Source of the DNA: Nocardioides daeguensis
GTDB taxonomy: Bacteria; Actinomycetota; Actinomycetes; Propionibacteriales; Nocardioidaceae
DNA: 64,000 nucleotides
Direction of reading: 5' to 3'
Assembly (NCBI RefSeq): GCF_019192965.1
Contig: NZ_JAHTKU010000011.1
Coordinates: forward strand, 1-64,000
The notes beneath the pieces were generated by a model, which was not told where the DNA came from, ran no database searches, and saw nothing but the letters and a program-made list of their open reading frames with translations. The position numbers and the translations under genes are program-made. Every line of letters begins with the position of its first letter. Positions within the stretch are counted from its first letter, which is position 1. Below are positions 56,540 through 64,000 of the stretch, piece by piece.

Positions 56540-57667
56540 TCACCGCACCGAGGCCGCGGCCTCTCCGAGCAGTCCCATCGCCTCGGTGAGCTGCTCGTCG
56601 GTGAGGTACGGCGCCGGCCCCAGCCGCAGGTGCTGCCCGCGATGGTCCGCGTGCACGCCGCGCTCGGCCAACCCGTCGCGCAGCCGCGCCGCTTGCGGTG
56701 AGGCGAGCGCGAGGAAGCCCCCGAACGCCTCGGCCGGGGTGTCCCGGTCACGCGTGACGAGCTCGTCGGGCAGGCCGAGTGCGTCGAACTCACGGGCCAG
56801 CAGACCGCGCTGGTGCAGCGAGATCTCGCGCAGCCGCGGGGGAGTCAGGTCCTGCTCGACGAAGAAGTTCAGGACCCGGGCCGCGCGGTAGTGGCTGGTC
56901 GGGTCGTACGTCGACCCGGCGAACCGGTCTCCGCCGTGGGCGAACCAGCCGGTGACCACCGGCTCGGCGCCGCGGGCGTGCGGCGGGACCCGCAGGAAGC
57001 AGTTGCCCTCACCGAGCTGGAGGTACTTGTAGCCGCCGCCGACGACCCAGGCCTCGGCGAGTCCCGCCGCTCCCACGGACCAGGGCACGACGCCGAGCTG
57101 GTGGTAGGCGTCGACGAGCAGCTCGGCGCCGGTGCGCTCGCAGGCCTCGGCCACCGCCGCGAGGCCCGGCACGATCCGGGAGGTCTCGAACAGGACGGAC
57201 GAGACCACGACGGCGGCGGTGCGGGTGTCGACGAGAGCGGCCACCCGCTCGGCCAGGGTCCCCAGAGGCGCGGTCGGCACCCGCACCAGCTCGATCCCGG
57301 CGTCGGCGAGCCGGTCGAGCTGGCGCCGCGCCGAGTCGAACTCGCCGTCGGTGGTGACCACCCGCGGGCGGGACCGCAGGGGGAGGGCGGACAAGAAGCG
57401 CACCAGCAGCTCGTGCGCGCTGGCGCCGAGGGCCACCTCGGCGACGGGATCGTCGAGGAGCATCCGTACGCCGGCGCGCAGCCGCTCCGCGCGGACCTCG
57501 GCCCGAGCCCACTTGCCCTCCACGGCGAGAGCGGCGTCGTCGTACGCCTCGATCACGCCGTCCCGGGCGACGTCGGGCCAGGCCTGGTGGGAGTGGCCGG
57601 TGAGCAGCAGCCGGTCGGCGACGCGGAACCGGGTGTAGTGCTCGGCCAGTTCGGCGGCGGGGCTCAC
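56540..57667 (-). CDS. kynU: Kynureninase-like PLP enzyme
   Basis: This 375-residue class-V aminotransferase-fold protein has the PLP lysine in GGGYKYLQL and neighbouring AYHQLG (a PLP-binding aspartate). It follows tryptophan 2,3-dioxygenase with a four-base overlap (GTGA), which strongly points to cleavage of kynurenine to anthranilate. The sequence differs at the usual KYLNGG motif (YKYLQLGEG), so it may be a divergent kynureninase. It is somewhat shorter than the 416-residue Pseudomonas enzyme. Confidence 0.7.
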   Translation of the reverse strand: MSPAAELAEHYTRFRVADRLLLTGHSHQAWPDVARDGVIEAYDDAALAVEGKWARAEVRAERLRAGVRMLLDDPVAEVALGASAHELLVRFLSALPLRSRPRVVTTDGEFDSARRQLDRLADAGIELVRVPTAPLGTLAERVAALVDTRTAAVVVSSVLFETSRIVPGLAAVAEACERTGAELLVDAYHQLGVVPWSVGAAGLAEAWVVGGGYKYLQLGEGNCFLRVPPHARGAEPVVTGWFAHGGDRFAGSTYDPTSHYRAARVLNFFVEQDLTPPRLREISLHQRGLLAREFDALGLPDELVTRDRDTPAEAFGGFLALASPQAARLRDGLAERGVHADHRGQHLRLGPAPYLTDEQLTEAMGLLGEAAASVR

Positions 57668-58455
57668 ATCTCGCTCCGGATCGCCCACAGGTCGGGGAAC
57701 AGCGAGCGGGTGACGGTGCCCCACAGATAGCTCGCACCGGAGGAACCACCCGTGCCAGGCTTCGCGCCGATGGTGCGCTCGACCATCTTCACGTGCCGGT
57801 AGCGCCACTCCTGGAGTCCCTCGTCGAGGTCGACCAGCCGCTCGGCGACCTGGGCGGCGCCGCCGTCGTCGTCGTAGGCCGCGAGCAGCAGGCGCTGCAC
57901 CTCGCGCGAGGGCTCCCACGGGGTGGTGAGGTCGCGGTCGAGGGCGGCCGCCGGGACGGCGTAGCCCTGGGTGAGGAGGTAGCGCAGGAACGAGTCGAAC
58001 ACCGACCGGCGTGACATCGCCGCCGAGATCCGGGCCCGGTCGTCGCTGCCCTCGGGGTAGTGCTCGAAGACGCGCGGATCGCGGCGACCGAGGGTGGCCT
58101 CGAGCTCGCGGAACTGGGCGGACTGGAAGCCGCTGGACGCGTCGAGGCGGCCGCGGAAGCTGGTGAACTGGCGCGGGGTCATCGTCTCCAGCACGTCGAC
58201 CTGGGCGACGGTGACCTTGAGGATGCTGCGCACCCGGCCGAGGGTGTGCAGTGCGCGCGGGGTGTCGCCGTCCTCGAGCCGCTGCTGGAGCCCGGTGATC
58301 TCGTGCAGCAGCTGCTTGAACCACAGCTCGTAGACCTGGTGGATCACGATGAAGAGGAGCTCGTCGTGCTCGTCGGAGCGCGGGTGTTGCGCGGACAGGA
58401 CGTCGTGGAGAGCGAGGTAGTCGCTGTAGGTGAGCGACGGGTATGGATCGGTCAC
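57664..58455 (-). CDS. kynA: Tryptophan 2,3-dioxygenase
   Basis: This 263-residue haem enzyme opens the tryptophan indole ring to N-formylkynurenine. The family motif FIVIHQVYELWFKQLLHE and the haem-ligand region YRHVKMVERTIG followed by GTGGSSG are clear. The GTG at 58455 follows a GGGGAG ribosome site. No kynurenine formamidase gene is seen in the window. Confidence 0.92.
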   Translation of the reverse strand: MTDPYPSLTYSDYLALHDVLSAQHPRSDEHDELLFIVIHQVYELWFKQLLHEITGLQQRLEDGDTPRALHTLGRVRSILKVTVAQVDVLETMTPRQFTSFRGRLDASSGFQSAQFRELEATLGRRDPRVFEHYPEGSDDRARISAAMSRRSVFDSFLRYLLTQGYAVPAAALDRDLTTPWEPSREVQRLLLAAYDDDGGAAQVAERLVDLDEGLQEWRYRHVKMVERTIGAKPGTGGSSGASYLWGTVTRSLFPDLWAIRSEM

Positions 58456-58617
58456 CTCCCCACTCTCACAGAGCGGCCGTCCTGGCTGCCACAACGACGC
58501 GTCCGGACCGGCGGCTCCCGCTCCGCCCGGGAGGCCGACGACGTCCCCCGGGCGGGCGGCGGCCCGCTTTCGGTCGTGTCGGATCCGGCAGATGCCGGAA
58601 CCTTCGGGTGCGGCCGC

Positions 58618-58623
58618 TACGAT
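58618..58623 (+). promoter_or_regulatory. -10 box of the small membrane protein gene
   Basis: TACGAT lies 9 bases before the ATG at 58633. Confidence 0.45.
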
Positions 58624-58632
58624 CGCCCGGAC

Positions 58633-59004
58633 ATGAGTGAGGCAGGCAGCGACCGCGTGGGCGGTGAGGTGGAGGCAGCGGACGAGAAGTCCCGGCGCCC
58701 CGACTGGTTCCACCGCGGGCACCCTGTGTTCTTCCCGCTCGCCGGGTTCTTCGCCGGCATGGTCGCGGTCATCGTCGTCCCCGGTCTGTACGCCGCCATC
58801 GTCAAGTGGGTCGCCGGCTACAAGCGGGCCGAGGAGCTGTTCCCGTTCGTGCTGCTCATGTTCGTCGTGCCGATCGGGTTGCTGGTGCCCCAGCACACCC
58901 GCCGGTTCGGGCGCTACATGCTGCTCGGGATGGTCTCCACGGTGGTGGTGGTCGTGAGCGTGGGCGGCGCGGTCGCCTGGTTCCTGCTCAACAAGGACGC
59001 CTGA
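58633..59004 (+). CDS. Three-helix membrane protein, 123 residues
   Basis: After an acidic start come [20 protein letters not shown] and two further hydrophobic helices (about residues 66-82 and 97-117). No domain is recognised. It is encoded 62 bases before rlmN. It is probably a conserved actinobacterial membrane protein of unknown role. Confidence 0.6.
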   Translation: MSEAGSDRVGGEVEAADEKSRRPDWFHRGHPVFFPLAGFFAGMVAVIVVPGLYAAIVKWVAGYKRAEELFPFVLLMFVVPIGLLVPQHTRRFGRYMLLGMVSTVVVVVSVGGAVAWFLLNKDA

Positions 59005-59066
59005 GCCTCCTCCGGCGCCGGCCAGGGGATTGGGTCCCCGCGCTCCCGGGTGGGAGAATCGTCGGG

Positions 59067-60206
59067 ATGTCCGACCAGTTCGACGCGCAGCCGCGCCCGC
59101 TTCCCCTCGTCTTCGCCGAACCCCGGGGGCGCAAGAAGCCACCCCGGCACCTGGCGGACCTGACCGAGGCGGAGCGCAAGGACCTGCTGGTCGAGATGGG
59201 ACTCCCCGGCTTCCGGGCCAAGCAGCTCGGCATGCACTACTTCGGCCGGCTGGTCCACGACCCCGCCGAGATGACCGACCTGCCGGCCGCGCAGCGTGCC
59301 GACCTGGTCGGTGCCCTCCTGCCGGACCTGATGGACCCGATCCGGCAGCAGAGCGCGGACAAGGGCAAGACCGTCAAGACGCTGTGGAAGCTCTTCGACG
59401 GCTCCCTGGTCGAGTCGGTGCTGATGCGCTACAAGGACCGCGCCACGATCTGCATCTCGAGCCAGGCCGGTTGCGGCATGGCCTGCCCGTTCTGTGCGAC
59501 CGGACAAGGTGGCCTGCAGCGCAACATGTCGACCGCCGAGATCGTCCACCAGGTCGTCGTCGGCGCCCGAGCCATGGCCAACGGCGACGTCGCCGGCGGA
59601 CCCGGTCGGCTCTCGAACGTCGTCTTCATGGGGATGGGCGAGCCGCTCGCCAACTACAAGGCGACGCTGGGCGCCGTACGCCGTCTCACCGAGCCGGCGC
59701 CGTCCGGGCTCGGCCTGTCGGCGCGCCACGTGACGGTCTCGACCGTCGGTCTCGTGCCCCGGATCAAGCAGCTCGCCGACGAGGGCATCCCCGTCACGCT
59801 CGCGCTGTCGCTGCACGCCCCCGACGACGAGCTGCGCAACGACCTGGTGCCGATCAACACGCGCTTCTCCGTCGCAGAGACGGTGGACGCGGCGTACGAG
59901 TACTTCGCGAAGACCGGTCGGCGGGTATCGATCGAGTACGCCCTGATGCGCGACATCAACGACCAGGGCTGGCGCGCCGACCTGCTCGCCGACGTGCTGT
60001 CCGCCGACGGCCGCGGCACGGGCTGGGTCCACATCAACCCGATCCCGCTCAACGAGGTGAAGGGTTCCCGCTTCACCCGCTCGCGCGAGGAGGACATGGA
60101 CGAGTTCGTCCGCCGCCTCGAGGCCAAGGGGATCGCGACGACGATGCGCGACACCCGGGGCAGCGAGATCGACGCGGCCTGCGGCCAGCTGGCGGCCGCC
60201 GAGTAG
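59067..60206 (+). CDS. rlmN: Dual-specificity RNA methyltransferase RlmN
   Basis: This 379-residue radical-SAM enzyme methylates A2503 of 23S rRNA and A37 of some tRNAs. The iron-sulfur cysteines are Cys136, Cys140 and Cys143 (CGMACPFC). [11 protein letters not shown] and [14 protein letters not shown] match the family, the latter bearing the C-terminal catalytic cysteine. It starts at the ATG at 59067, with GAGAAT 7 bases upstream. Confidence 0.95.
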   Translation: MSDQFDAQPRPLPLVFAEPRGRKKPPRHLADLTEAERKDLLVEMGLPGFRAKQLGMHYFGRLVHDPAEMTDLPAAQRADLVGALLPDLMDPIRQQSADKGKTVKTLWKLFDGSLVESVLMRYKDRATICISSQAGCGMACPFCATGQGGLQRNMSTAEIVHQVVVGARAMANGDVAGGPGRLSNVVFMGMGEPLANYKATLGAVRRLTEPAPSGLGLSARHVTVSTVGLVPRIKQLADEGIPVTLALSLHAPDDELRNDLVPINTRFSVAETVDAAYEYFAKTGRRVSIEYALMRDINDQGWRADLLADVLSADGRGTGWVHINPIPLNEVKGSRFTRSREEDMDEFVRRLEAKGIATTMRDTRGSEIDAACGQLAAAE

Positions 60207-60227
60207 CGCCTTGCGGGCTCCTTCTCG

Positions 60228-60459
60228 GCTTGTAACTAAGTGTTACAGCGCGGATGGGCGTGCAACAGCGCCCGGGTAGGTGTCACAGCACCCTGGCAGC
60301 TGCCCGGCCTGCCGGGCCTGCCCGGCAGGCCGGGTCCGATGTCGGTACGGAATCCCCTACCGCTGACGGCGTAGCCCCTGGGAGCGTCTACCTCGGCGTT
60401 GTGACACCTACCCGGGTGCTGTGGCAGCGCTTTTTGCGTTGCAACACTTAGTTACAAGC
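60228..60459. repeat. Inverted element with internal 20-base units
   Basis: The ends are a perfect 17-base inverted repeat (60228-60244 and 60443-60459). Each arm carries three units of about 20 bases resembling GTGTCACAGCACCCGGGTAG (left: 60240-60259, 60260-60279, 60280-60299; right, reverse strand: 60429-60447, 60408-60428, 60388-60407). A perfect 15-base-arm hairpin sits near the centre-left (60303-60334). No open frame is inside. It occupies the gap between two convergent genes and may also end both transcripts. Confidence 0.85.
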
Positions 60460-60469
60460 GACCGACCCC

Positions 60470-62191
60470 TCAGCCCAGCGGGTTGGTGACGAGCAGCTCG
60501 ACGTTGCGGTCCTCGGCGGTGCCGAGCCCGGCGCCGTGGTCGTGCCAGTCGTTGGCGGCGAGCTCGCGGGCCAGGCCGGCGAGGCGCTCGGCGCTCTCGG
60601 TGCCGGCGCCGGCGGAGACGGGGCCGGCGTGGTCGACCATGGTGGTGAAGATCGACAGGGTGCCGTCGCGGTTGTCGGCGACCTCGATGATCCGGGCCTG
60701 CTGCGGCCAGTCGATGTGGGAGGCGGTGGTGATCTCCCAGAGGCCACCGCCGCCGGTGCGCGGGCGCGGGGTGATCTTGTTGCGGTGGGTGTGGCCGTTG
60801 ACCCAGGCGACGACCGACGGCGTCGCGAGGAGGGCGTCGAGGACCTTGGCGCCGGTGACCCGGGTCTCCAGGGACCCGCCGGTGGCGATGAGCGGGTTGC
60901 CCATCGTGTCGGAGGTGTGGTGGCTGAAGACGAGCACCACCTTGTCGGAGGACTGCGCGAGCAAGGCGGTGAGCCAGGCGAACTGGGTCTGGTCGAGCGA
61001 GCCGTCGGCGTACCCGTTGGGGTTGACGGTGTCGAGCACGATGAAGCGGACCTGGCCCTGGTCGAAGGAGTAGTACGCCGTGCCCTGCTGCCGGTTCGTG
61101 CTCGTGAAGCCGTGGCCGAAGGGGGCACCGCCGAGCAGGAAGTGCTGCTCCACGACCTGCTTGCGGGTGAGCAGCCGGCGGTTGAGGTCGGGGGTCACGG
61201 CGCGGACGCCGGCATTGGTGACGCCGCTGAGCAGGCCGGTCAGGACGTCGCCGGGGTCCGTGGTGAGGTCCTGGAGCAGCTGGCCCGGGTCGAGGCCGAT
61301 CGGGGGCGAGATGATCTTGAGCGCGCCGAGGGCGATCAGGTTCAGCTGCAACGTGGACGCGGGGAAGTTGCCCTGGGCGAGTCCGTCGTGGTTGCCGAAG
61401 ACGGAGTACCAGGGGATGGTCAGGCCCTCCGCGGTGAACGGACGACGGGCGGCGTCGAGCAGCCCGGGGACGACGGGGAAGCCGTACTCCGAGCGGGGGC
61501 GGTCGACCGGCTTGCCGAGCGGGTTGCCCTCGGGGTGCCAGTACGCCGCGTCGTACGTCGCCCGGGTGCTGTCGGCCACGCCCTCCCAGGTGCCGAGGTT
61601 GCCGGAGTCGACGCGCACCGGGCCGCCGTTGAGGAGGTTGATGTTCCAGCGGACCTCGTTGAGCTGCGAGTTGTCGGAGTTGTCGCCGGTCTGGATCGCG
61701 AGCGCGAACGGCTTGCCGGTGACCGGGCCGCTGCCGATCCGGTTGATCGCCTTGACCATCGAGTCGGCGACCTGGCCGGTGAGCATCTCCTGGGGCCGGT
61801 ACGACGAGGTGAACAGCCCGGTCGAGGGGAGCGGGCTCGGGTCGTCGAGCCGGTCGGTCCACTCCAGGCGCAGTGGAGACTGGGCGTCGACGACGTGGAT
61901 GTCGCTGAGCTGGACGAAGGAGATCAGCCCCTGGCGGCGGGTCGCGCGGCCGGCGTCGCTGAGCACGCCGAGCGCGGTGCGCGCCTGGTGCGGCTCGCCG
62001 GAGGCGGCGATCACGGTGCGGTAGCCGCTCGCGCCGGCAGGGCCGGTCGCGTAGGTCCGGCCGAGGGTGGCGGGCGGGAGCGGGTCCGCCGAGGCGGCGG
62101 AGCGGAGCACGCCCGGGAGCGTGGTGGCCGCGGCGGCGAGACCGCCGGCGGCGACGGCGTTGCGGATCAGGTTTCGGCGAGAGATCTCCAC
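60470..62191 (-). CDS. TIGR03767-type metallophosphoesterase, Tat-exported
   Basis: This 573-residue calcineurin-like phosphoesterase starts with a twin-arginine signal (SRRNLIRNAVAAGG) and an Ala-rich hydrophobic segment. Metal motifs are SDIHVVDAQ, QTGDNSDN, VFGNHDG, VFSHHTS and NGHTHRN. It belongs to the actinobacterial PPA1498 branch. The substrate is unknown. The GTG at 62191 is chosen because the Tat motif follows directly. It ends just inside the inverted element's right flank. Confidence 0.82.
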   Translation of the reverse strand: MEISRRNLIRNAVAAGGLAAAATTLPGVLRSAASADPLPPATLGRTYATGPAGASGYRTVIAASGEPHQARTALGVLSDAGRATRRQGLISFVQLSDIHVVDAQSPLRLEWTDRLDDPSPLPSTGLFTSSYRPQEMLTGQVADSMVKAINRIGSGPVTGKPFALAIQTGDNSDNSQLNEVRWNINLLNGGPVRVDSGNLGTWEGVADSTRATYDAAYWHPEGNPLGKPVDRPRSEYGFPVVPGLLDAARRPFTAEGLTIPWYSVFGNHDGLAQGNFPASTLQLNLIALGALKIISPPIGLDPGQLLQDLTTDPGDVLTGLLSGVTNAGVRAVTPDLNRRLLTRKQVVEQHFLLGGAPFGHGFTSTNRQQGTAYYSFDQGQVRFIVLDTVNPNGYADGSLDQTQFAWLTALLAQSSDKVVLVFSHHTSDTMGNPLIATGGSLETRVTGAKVLDALLATPSVVAWVNGHTHRNKITPRPRTGGGGLWEITTASHIDWPQQARIIEVADNRDGTLSIFTTMVDHAGPVSAGAGTESAERLAGLARELAANDWHDHGAGLGTAEDRNVELLVTNPLG

Positions 62192-62329
62192 GAGGGATGC
62201 AACGAGGCGAGGGTGAGCGGGGTCACGTGCCCGCAGCGATCCGCGCCCGCGCGGCGCCGTACGCCTGTCGTTCACGAACGGGTCGCCGGACACTCGCGCA
62301 AACCTGCCTTGCCGTTGACGCGCGCTGCC

Positions 62330-62335
62330 TAGCGT
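62330..62335 (+). promoter_or_regulatory. Leaderless-type -10 box of the glycosyltransferase gene
   Basis: TAGCGT lies 7 bases before the ATG at 62343. A TTGCCG sequence at 62309-62314 might be the -35, at a short 15-base spacing. Confidence 0.5.
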
Positions 62336-62342
62336 CCCTGCC

Positions 62343-63497
62343 ATGAACGAGCTCATGGGGGAGACGGAGAGCAGGCTCCGCGTCCTGGTGGTCGCCGAGT
62401 CCTTCCTCCCGCAGATCAACGGAGTGACCAACTCGGTGCGCCGGGTGCTCGAGCACCTCGCCGCCCAGGGACACCACGCCGAGCTCGTGGCGCCGACCGG
62501 CCCGGACACCTACGCCGGCTTCCGGGTCCGTCGCGCCCGCGGCGCCAACCTGCCGTTCTACCCGGACTTCCGGCTCGGCCTGGAGACCCGTCGGCGCCTG
62601 CGTCAGCGGATGCTCGAGTTCCGGCCGGATGTCGTCCACATCGCCTCGCCCGCGACACTCGGCTACCAGGCCGCGCGGGCGGCCGCGGAGCTCGGCATCC
62701 CGACGGTCGCGATCTACCAGACGGACCTGGTCGGCTTCGCGGAGCGGTACGACGTCCCGGGCGGTGCCCGCGCGGCGGCGGGCCTCACCCGGCGGATCCA
62801 CCAGCACGTCGACCGCACGCTCGCCCCGTCGACGGCCAGCATCGAGCAGCTCCGGGCGCTCGGCGTCCCCGAGGTGCACCGCTGGGGCCGGGGCGTCGAC
62901 CTGGTCGCCTTCCACCCGCGGCACCGCGACGAGGCGCTGCGGCAGCGGCTCGCCCCGGACGGTCGCCTCCTCGTCGGGTACGTCGGCCGGCTGGCCGCCG
63001 AGAAGGAGCTGGACCTGCTGACGCACCTGGCCGGCGACCCGCGCTACGCGCTCGTGCTCGTGGGTGGCGGGCCCGAGGAGCAGCGCCTGCGCGGGCTGTT
63101 CGGTGCCCGCGCGAGCTTCCTCGGCCTGTTGCACGGCGACGAGCTGAGCCGGGCGTACGCCTCGCTCGACCTCTTCGTCCACACCGGCCGCTACGAGACC
63201 TACTGCCAGTCGGCGCAGGAGGCGCTCGCCTCCGGTGTGCCGGTGGTCGCTCCCGCCGCCGGTGGCCCGGTCGACGTCGTCGCGCACGGCGCCTCGGGCC
63301 TGCTCTACCGGCCCGGGGACGGTGTCGACCTGGCCGCCTGCGTCGACCGGCTCGCCCGAAGTCCCGAGCTGCGGGGCCGGATGGCAGCGACCGCGGTCCG
63401 GGCCGTGCAGGAGCGGTCCTGGTACGCGATCAACGAGCAGCTCGTCGCCCACTACCGAGCGGCGGTCGGCGGCGAGATCAGCGCGCGGGCTGCCTGA
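62343..63497 (+). CDS. GT4-family glycosyltransferase (MgtA-like)
   Basis: This 384-residue retaining GT-B enzyme has the LVVAESFLPQINGVTNSVRR start, GYVGRLAAEKELDLL (nucleotide-sugar loop) and SAQEALASGVPVVAPAAGGP (the EX7E-type region). Actinobacterial relatives include MgtA/PimB-type mannosyltransferases that use GDP-mannose for glycolipids, so this is a plausible role but not proven. Its last 20 bases overlap the convergent LOG-family gene. Confidence 0.82.
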   Translation: MNELMGETESRLRVLVVAESFLPQINGVTNSVRRVLEHLAAQGHHAELVAPTGPDTYAGFRVRRARGANLPFYPDFRLGLETRRRLRQRMLEFRPDVVHIASPATLGYQAARAAAELGIPTVAIYQTDLVGFAERYDVPGGARAAAGLTRRIHQHVDRTLAPSTASIEQLRALGVPEVHRWGRGVDLVAFHPRHRDEALRQRLAPDGRLLVGYVGRLAAEKELDLLTHLAGDPRYALVLVGGGPEEQRLRGLFGARASFLGLLHGDELSRAYASLDLFVHTGRYETYCQSAQEALASGVPVVAPAAGGPVDVVAHGASGLLYRPGDGVDLAACVDRLARSPELRGRMAATAVRAVQERSWYAINEQLVAHYRAAVGGEISARAA

Positions 63498-64000
63498 CGA
63501 ACAGCGCGGCGGCCTCCTCGACCGTGTCGACGAGATGGACGTGTTGCTCCATCGCGCGATCGCGGGCCAGGGCCTGCAGCAGCGGCCAGGCCGGCAGGTC
63601 CTCGGTCCAGTACTGCCGGCCGACGAGCACCATCGGCGCGACGGCGTCGTCGCTCGCGTAGTAGTTCTCGCACGCGTCCTGGAAGATCTCCTGGACGGTG
63701 CCGCCGGCGCCGGGCAGGAACACGATGCCGGCGTCGCACGCCAGGAGCAGGATCGCCTCGCGCAGCGCGTTGCGGAAGTACTTCGCGATCGCGGTCGCGA
63801 ACAGGTTCGGCGGCTCGTGGCCGTAGTGCCAGGTCGGCACGCCGAGCGAGGGGCTCGGGTCAGCGGCGAGGGAGAGGGCGTCACGGGCCGCGGCGACCCA
63901 GTCGTCGACCGAGGGCTGGAAGGACGGTACGGCGGCCAGCCGGCGCAGCGCCTCGGCCAGCGCCTCCGGGGCGGTCGTCGCCATCCGGCAGCCGAGGTTG
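63478..64000 (-). CDS. LOG-family nucleotide-binding protein, 5' end cut by window
   Basis: The readable 3' part encodes a Rossmann-fold LOG (lysine-decarboxylase-like) protein with the nucleotide motif LPGAGGTVQEIFQ, a PGGGTxxE variant, and YGHEPPNLFATAIAKYFRNA. An internal ATG at 63984 exists, but the frame is open to the edge (codons for NLGCR come before it), and that stretch fits the ME-AAN-LG region of full LOG proteins. So the gene very likely begins outside. The cytokinin-riboside-type activity of LOG enzymes cannot be claimed here. Confidence 0.75.
   Translation of the reverse strand, partial: NLGCRMATTAPEALAEALRRLAAVPSFQPSVDDWVAAARDALSLAADPSPSLGVPTWHYGHEPPNLFATAIAKYFRNALREAILLLACDAGIVFLPGAGGTVQEIFQDACENYYASDDAVAPMVLVGRQYWTEDLPAWPLLQALARDRAMEQHVHLVDTVEEAAALFVRQPAR

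Noticed and set aside
60228..60459. Inverted element as an insertion sequence
   Set aside because: No transposase frame and no clear flanking target duplication are present. It is reported as a structured repeat instead.

Overview
The window is high-GC DNA (roughly 70 to 72 percent by eye) from an actinobacterium, most likely Nocardioidaceae (Nocardioides-like). The evidence is gene order and gene content: an F420-type cofC, the blocks rpmB/fakA/recG/rsmD/coaD/yceD/rpmF/rnc/mutM and ffh/rpsP/khpA/rimM/trmD/rplS/lepB/rnhB/DUF2469/yraN/comM/dprA/xerC/M23/rpsB/tsf/pyrH/frr/cdsA/rlmN, frequent GTG starts, and many leaderless-type promoters. It is ordinary chromosome. I see no prophage, CRISPR array, transposase, secondary-metabolite cluster or tRNA gene.

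Layout. Positions 1-7,000 hold cofC, plsC-gpsA, a trans-sulfuration enzyme, ddl, a DUF3515 lipoprotein, an AsnC-type ligand-binding protein and thiL. Positions 7,000-15,000 hold rpmB and the fakA-recG-rsmD-coaD-yceD-rpmF-rnc-mutM run. Positions 15,000-18,400 are accessory: an ECF sigma factor, a membrane-anchored candidate regulator whose gene overlaps mutM tail to tail, and a secreted RTX-type repeat protein. Positions 18,600-25,500 hold an MFS transporter, smc, a thioesterase and ftsY. Positions 25,600-31,000 form a nitrogen module, amt1-PII-amt2-glnD, with a GlnR-like box before each amt gene. Positions 31,200-39,700 are the SRP and ribosome-maturation block, including a TrmD-acetyltransferase fusion. 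Positions 39,800-43,900 are accessory: a TadE-like protein between two paralogous TadG-like proteins. Positions 44,000-49,250 hold yraN-comM-dprA-xerC and an M23 peptidase, and the xerC 3' end is duplicated around a small low-GC insert. Positions 49,500-56,500 hold rpsB-tsf and pyrH-frr-cdsA, separated by an SPFH/zinc-ribbon/small membrane protein module. Positions 56,500-64,000 hold kynurenine-pathway genes, rlmN, a metallophosphoesterase, a glycosyltransferase and a LOG protein cut by the window end.

How it works together. Most genes serve the core: envelope lipid and wall precursor synthesis (plsC, gpsA, ddl, cdsA), ribosome parts and maturation, protein targeting (ffh, ftsY, lepB), chromosome upkeep (smc, recG, mutM, rnhB, xerC) and DNA uptake or processing (comM, dprA).

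The most unusual points are these: the 111-bp direct repeat that duplicates the xerC/M23 junction around a low-GC insert; a 232-bp inverted element with about 20-bp internal units between rlmN and the metallophosphoesterase gene; a 24-bp divergent intergenic spacer with two overlapping -10 boxes; and a second ammonium transporter with glutamate in place of the first pore histidine.
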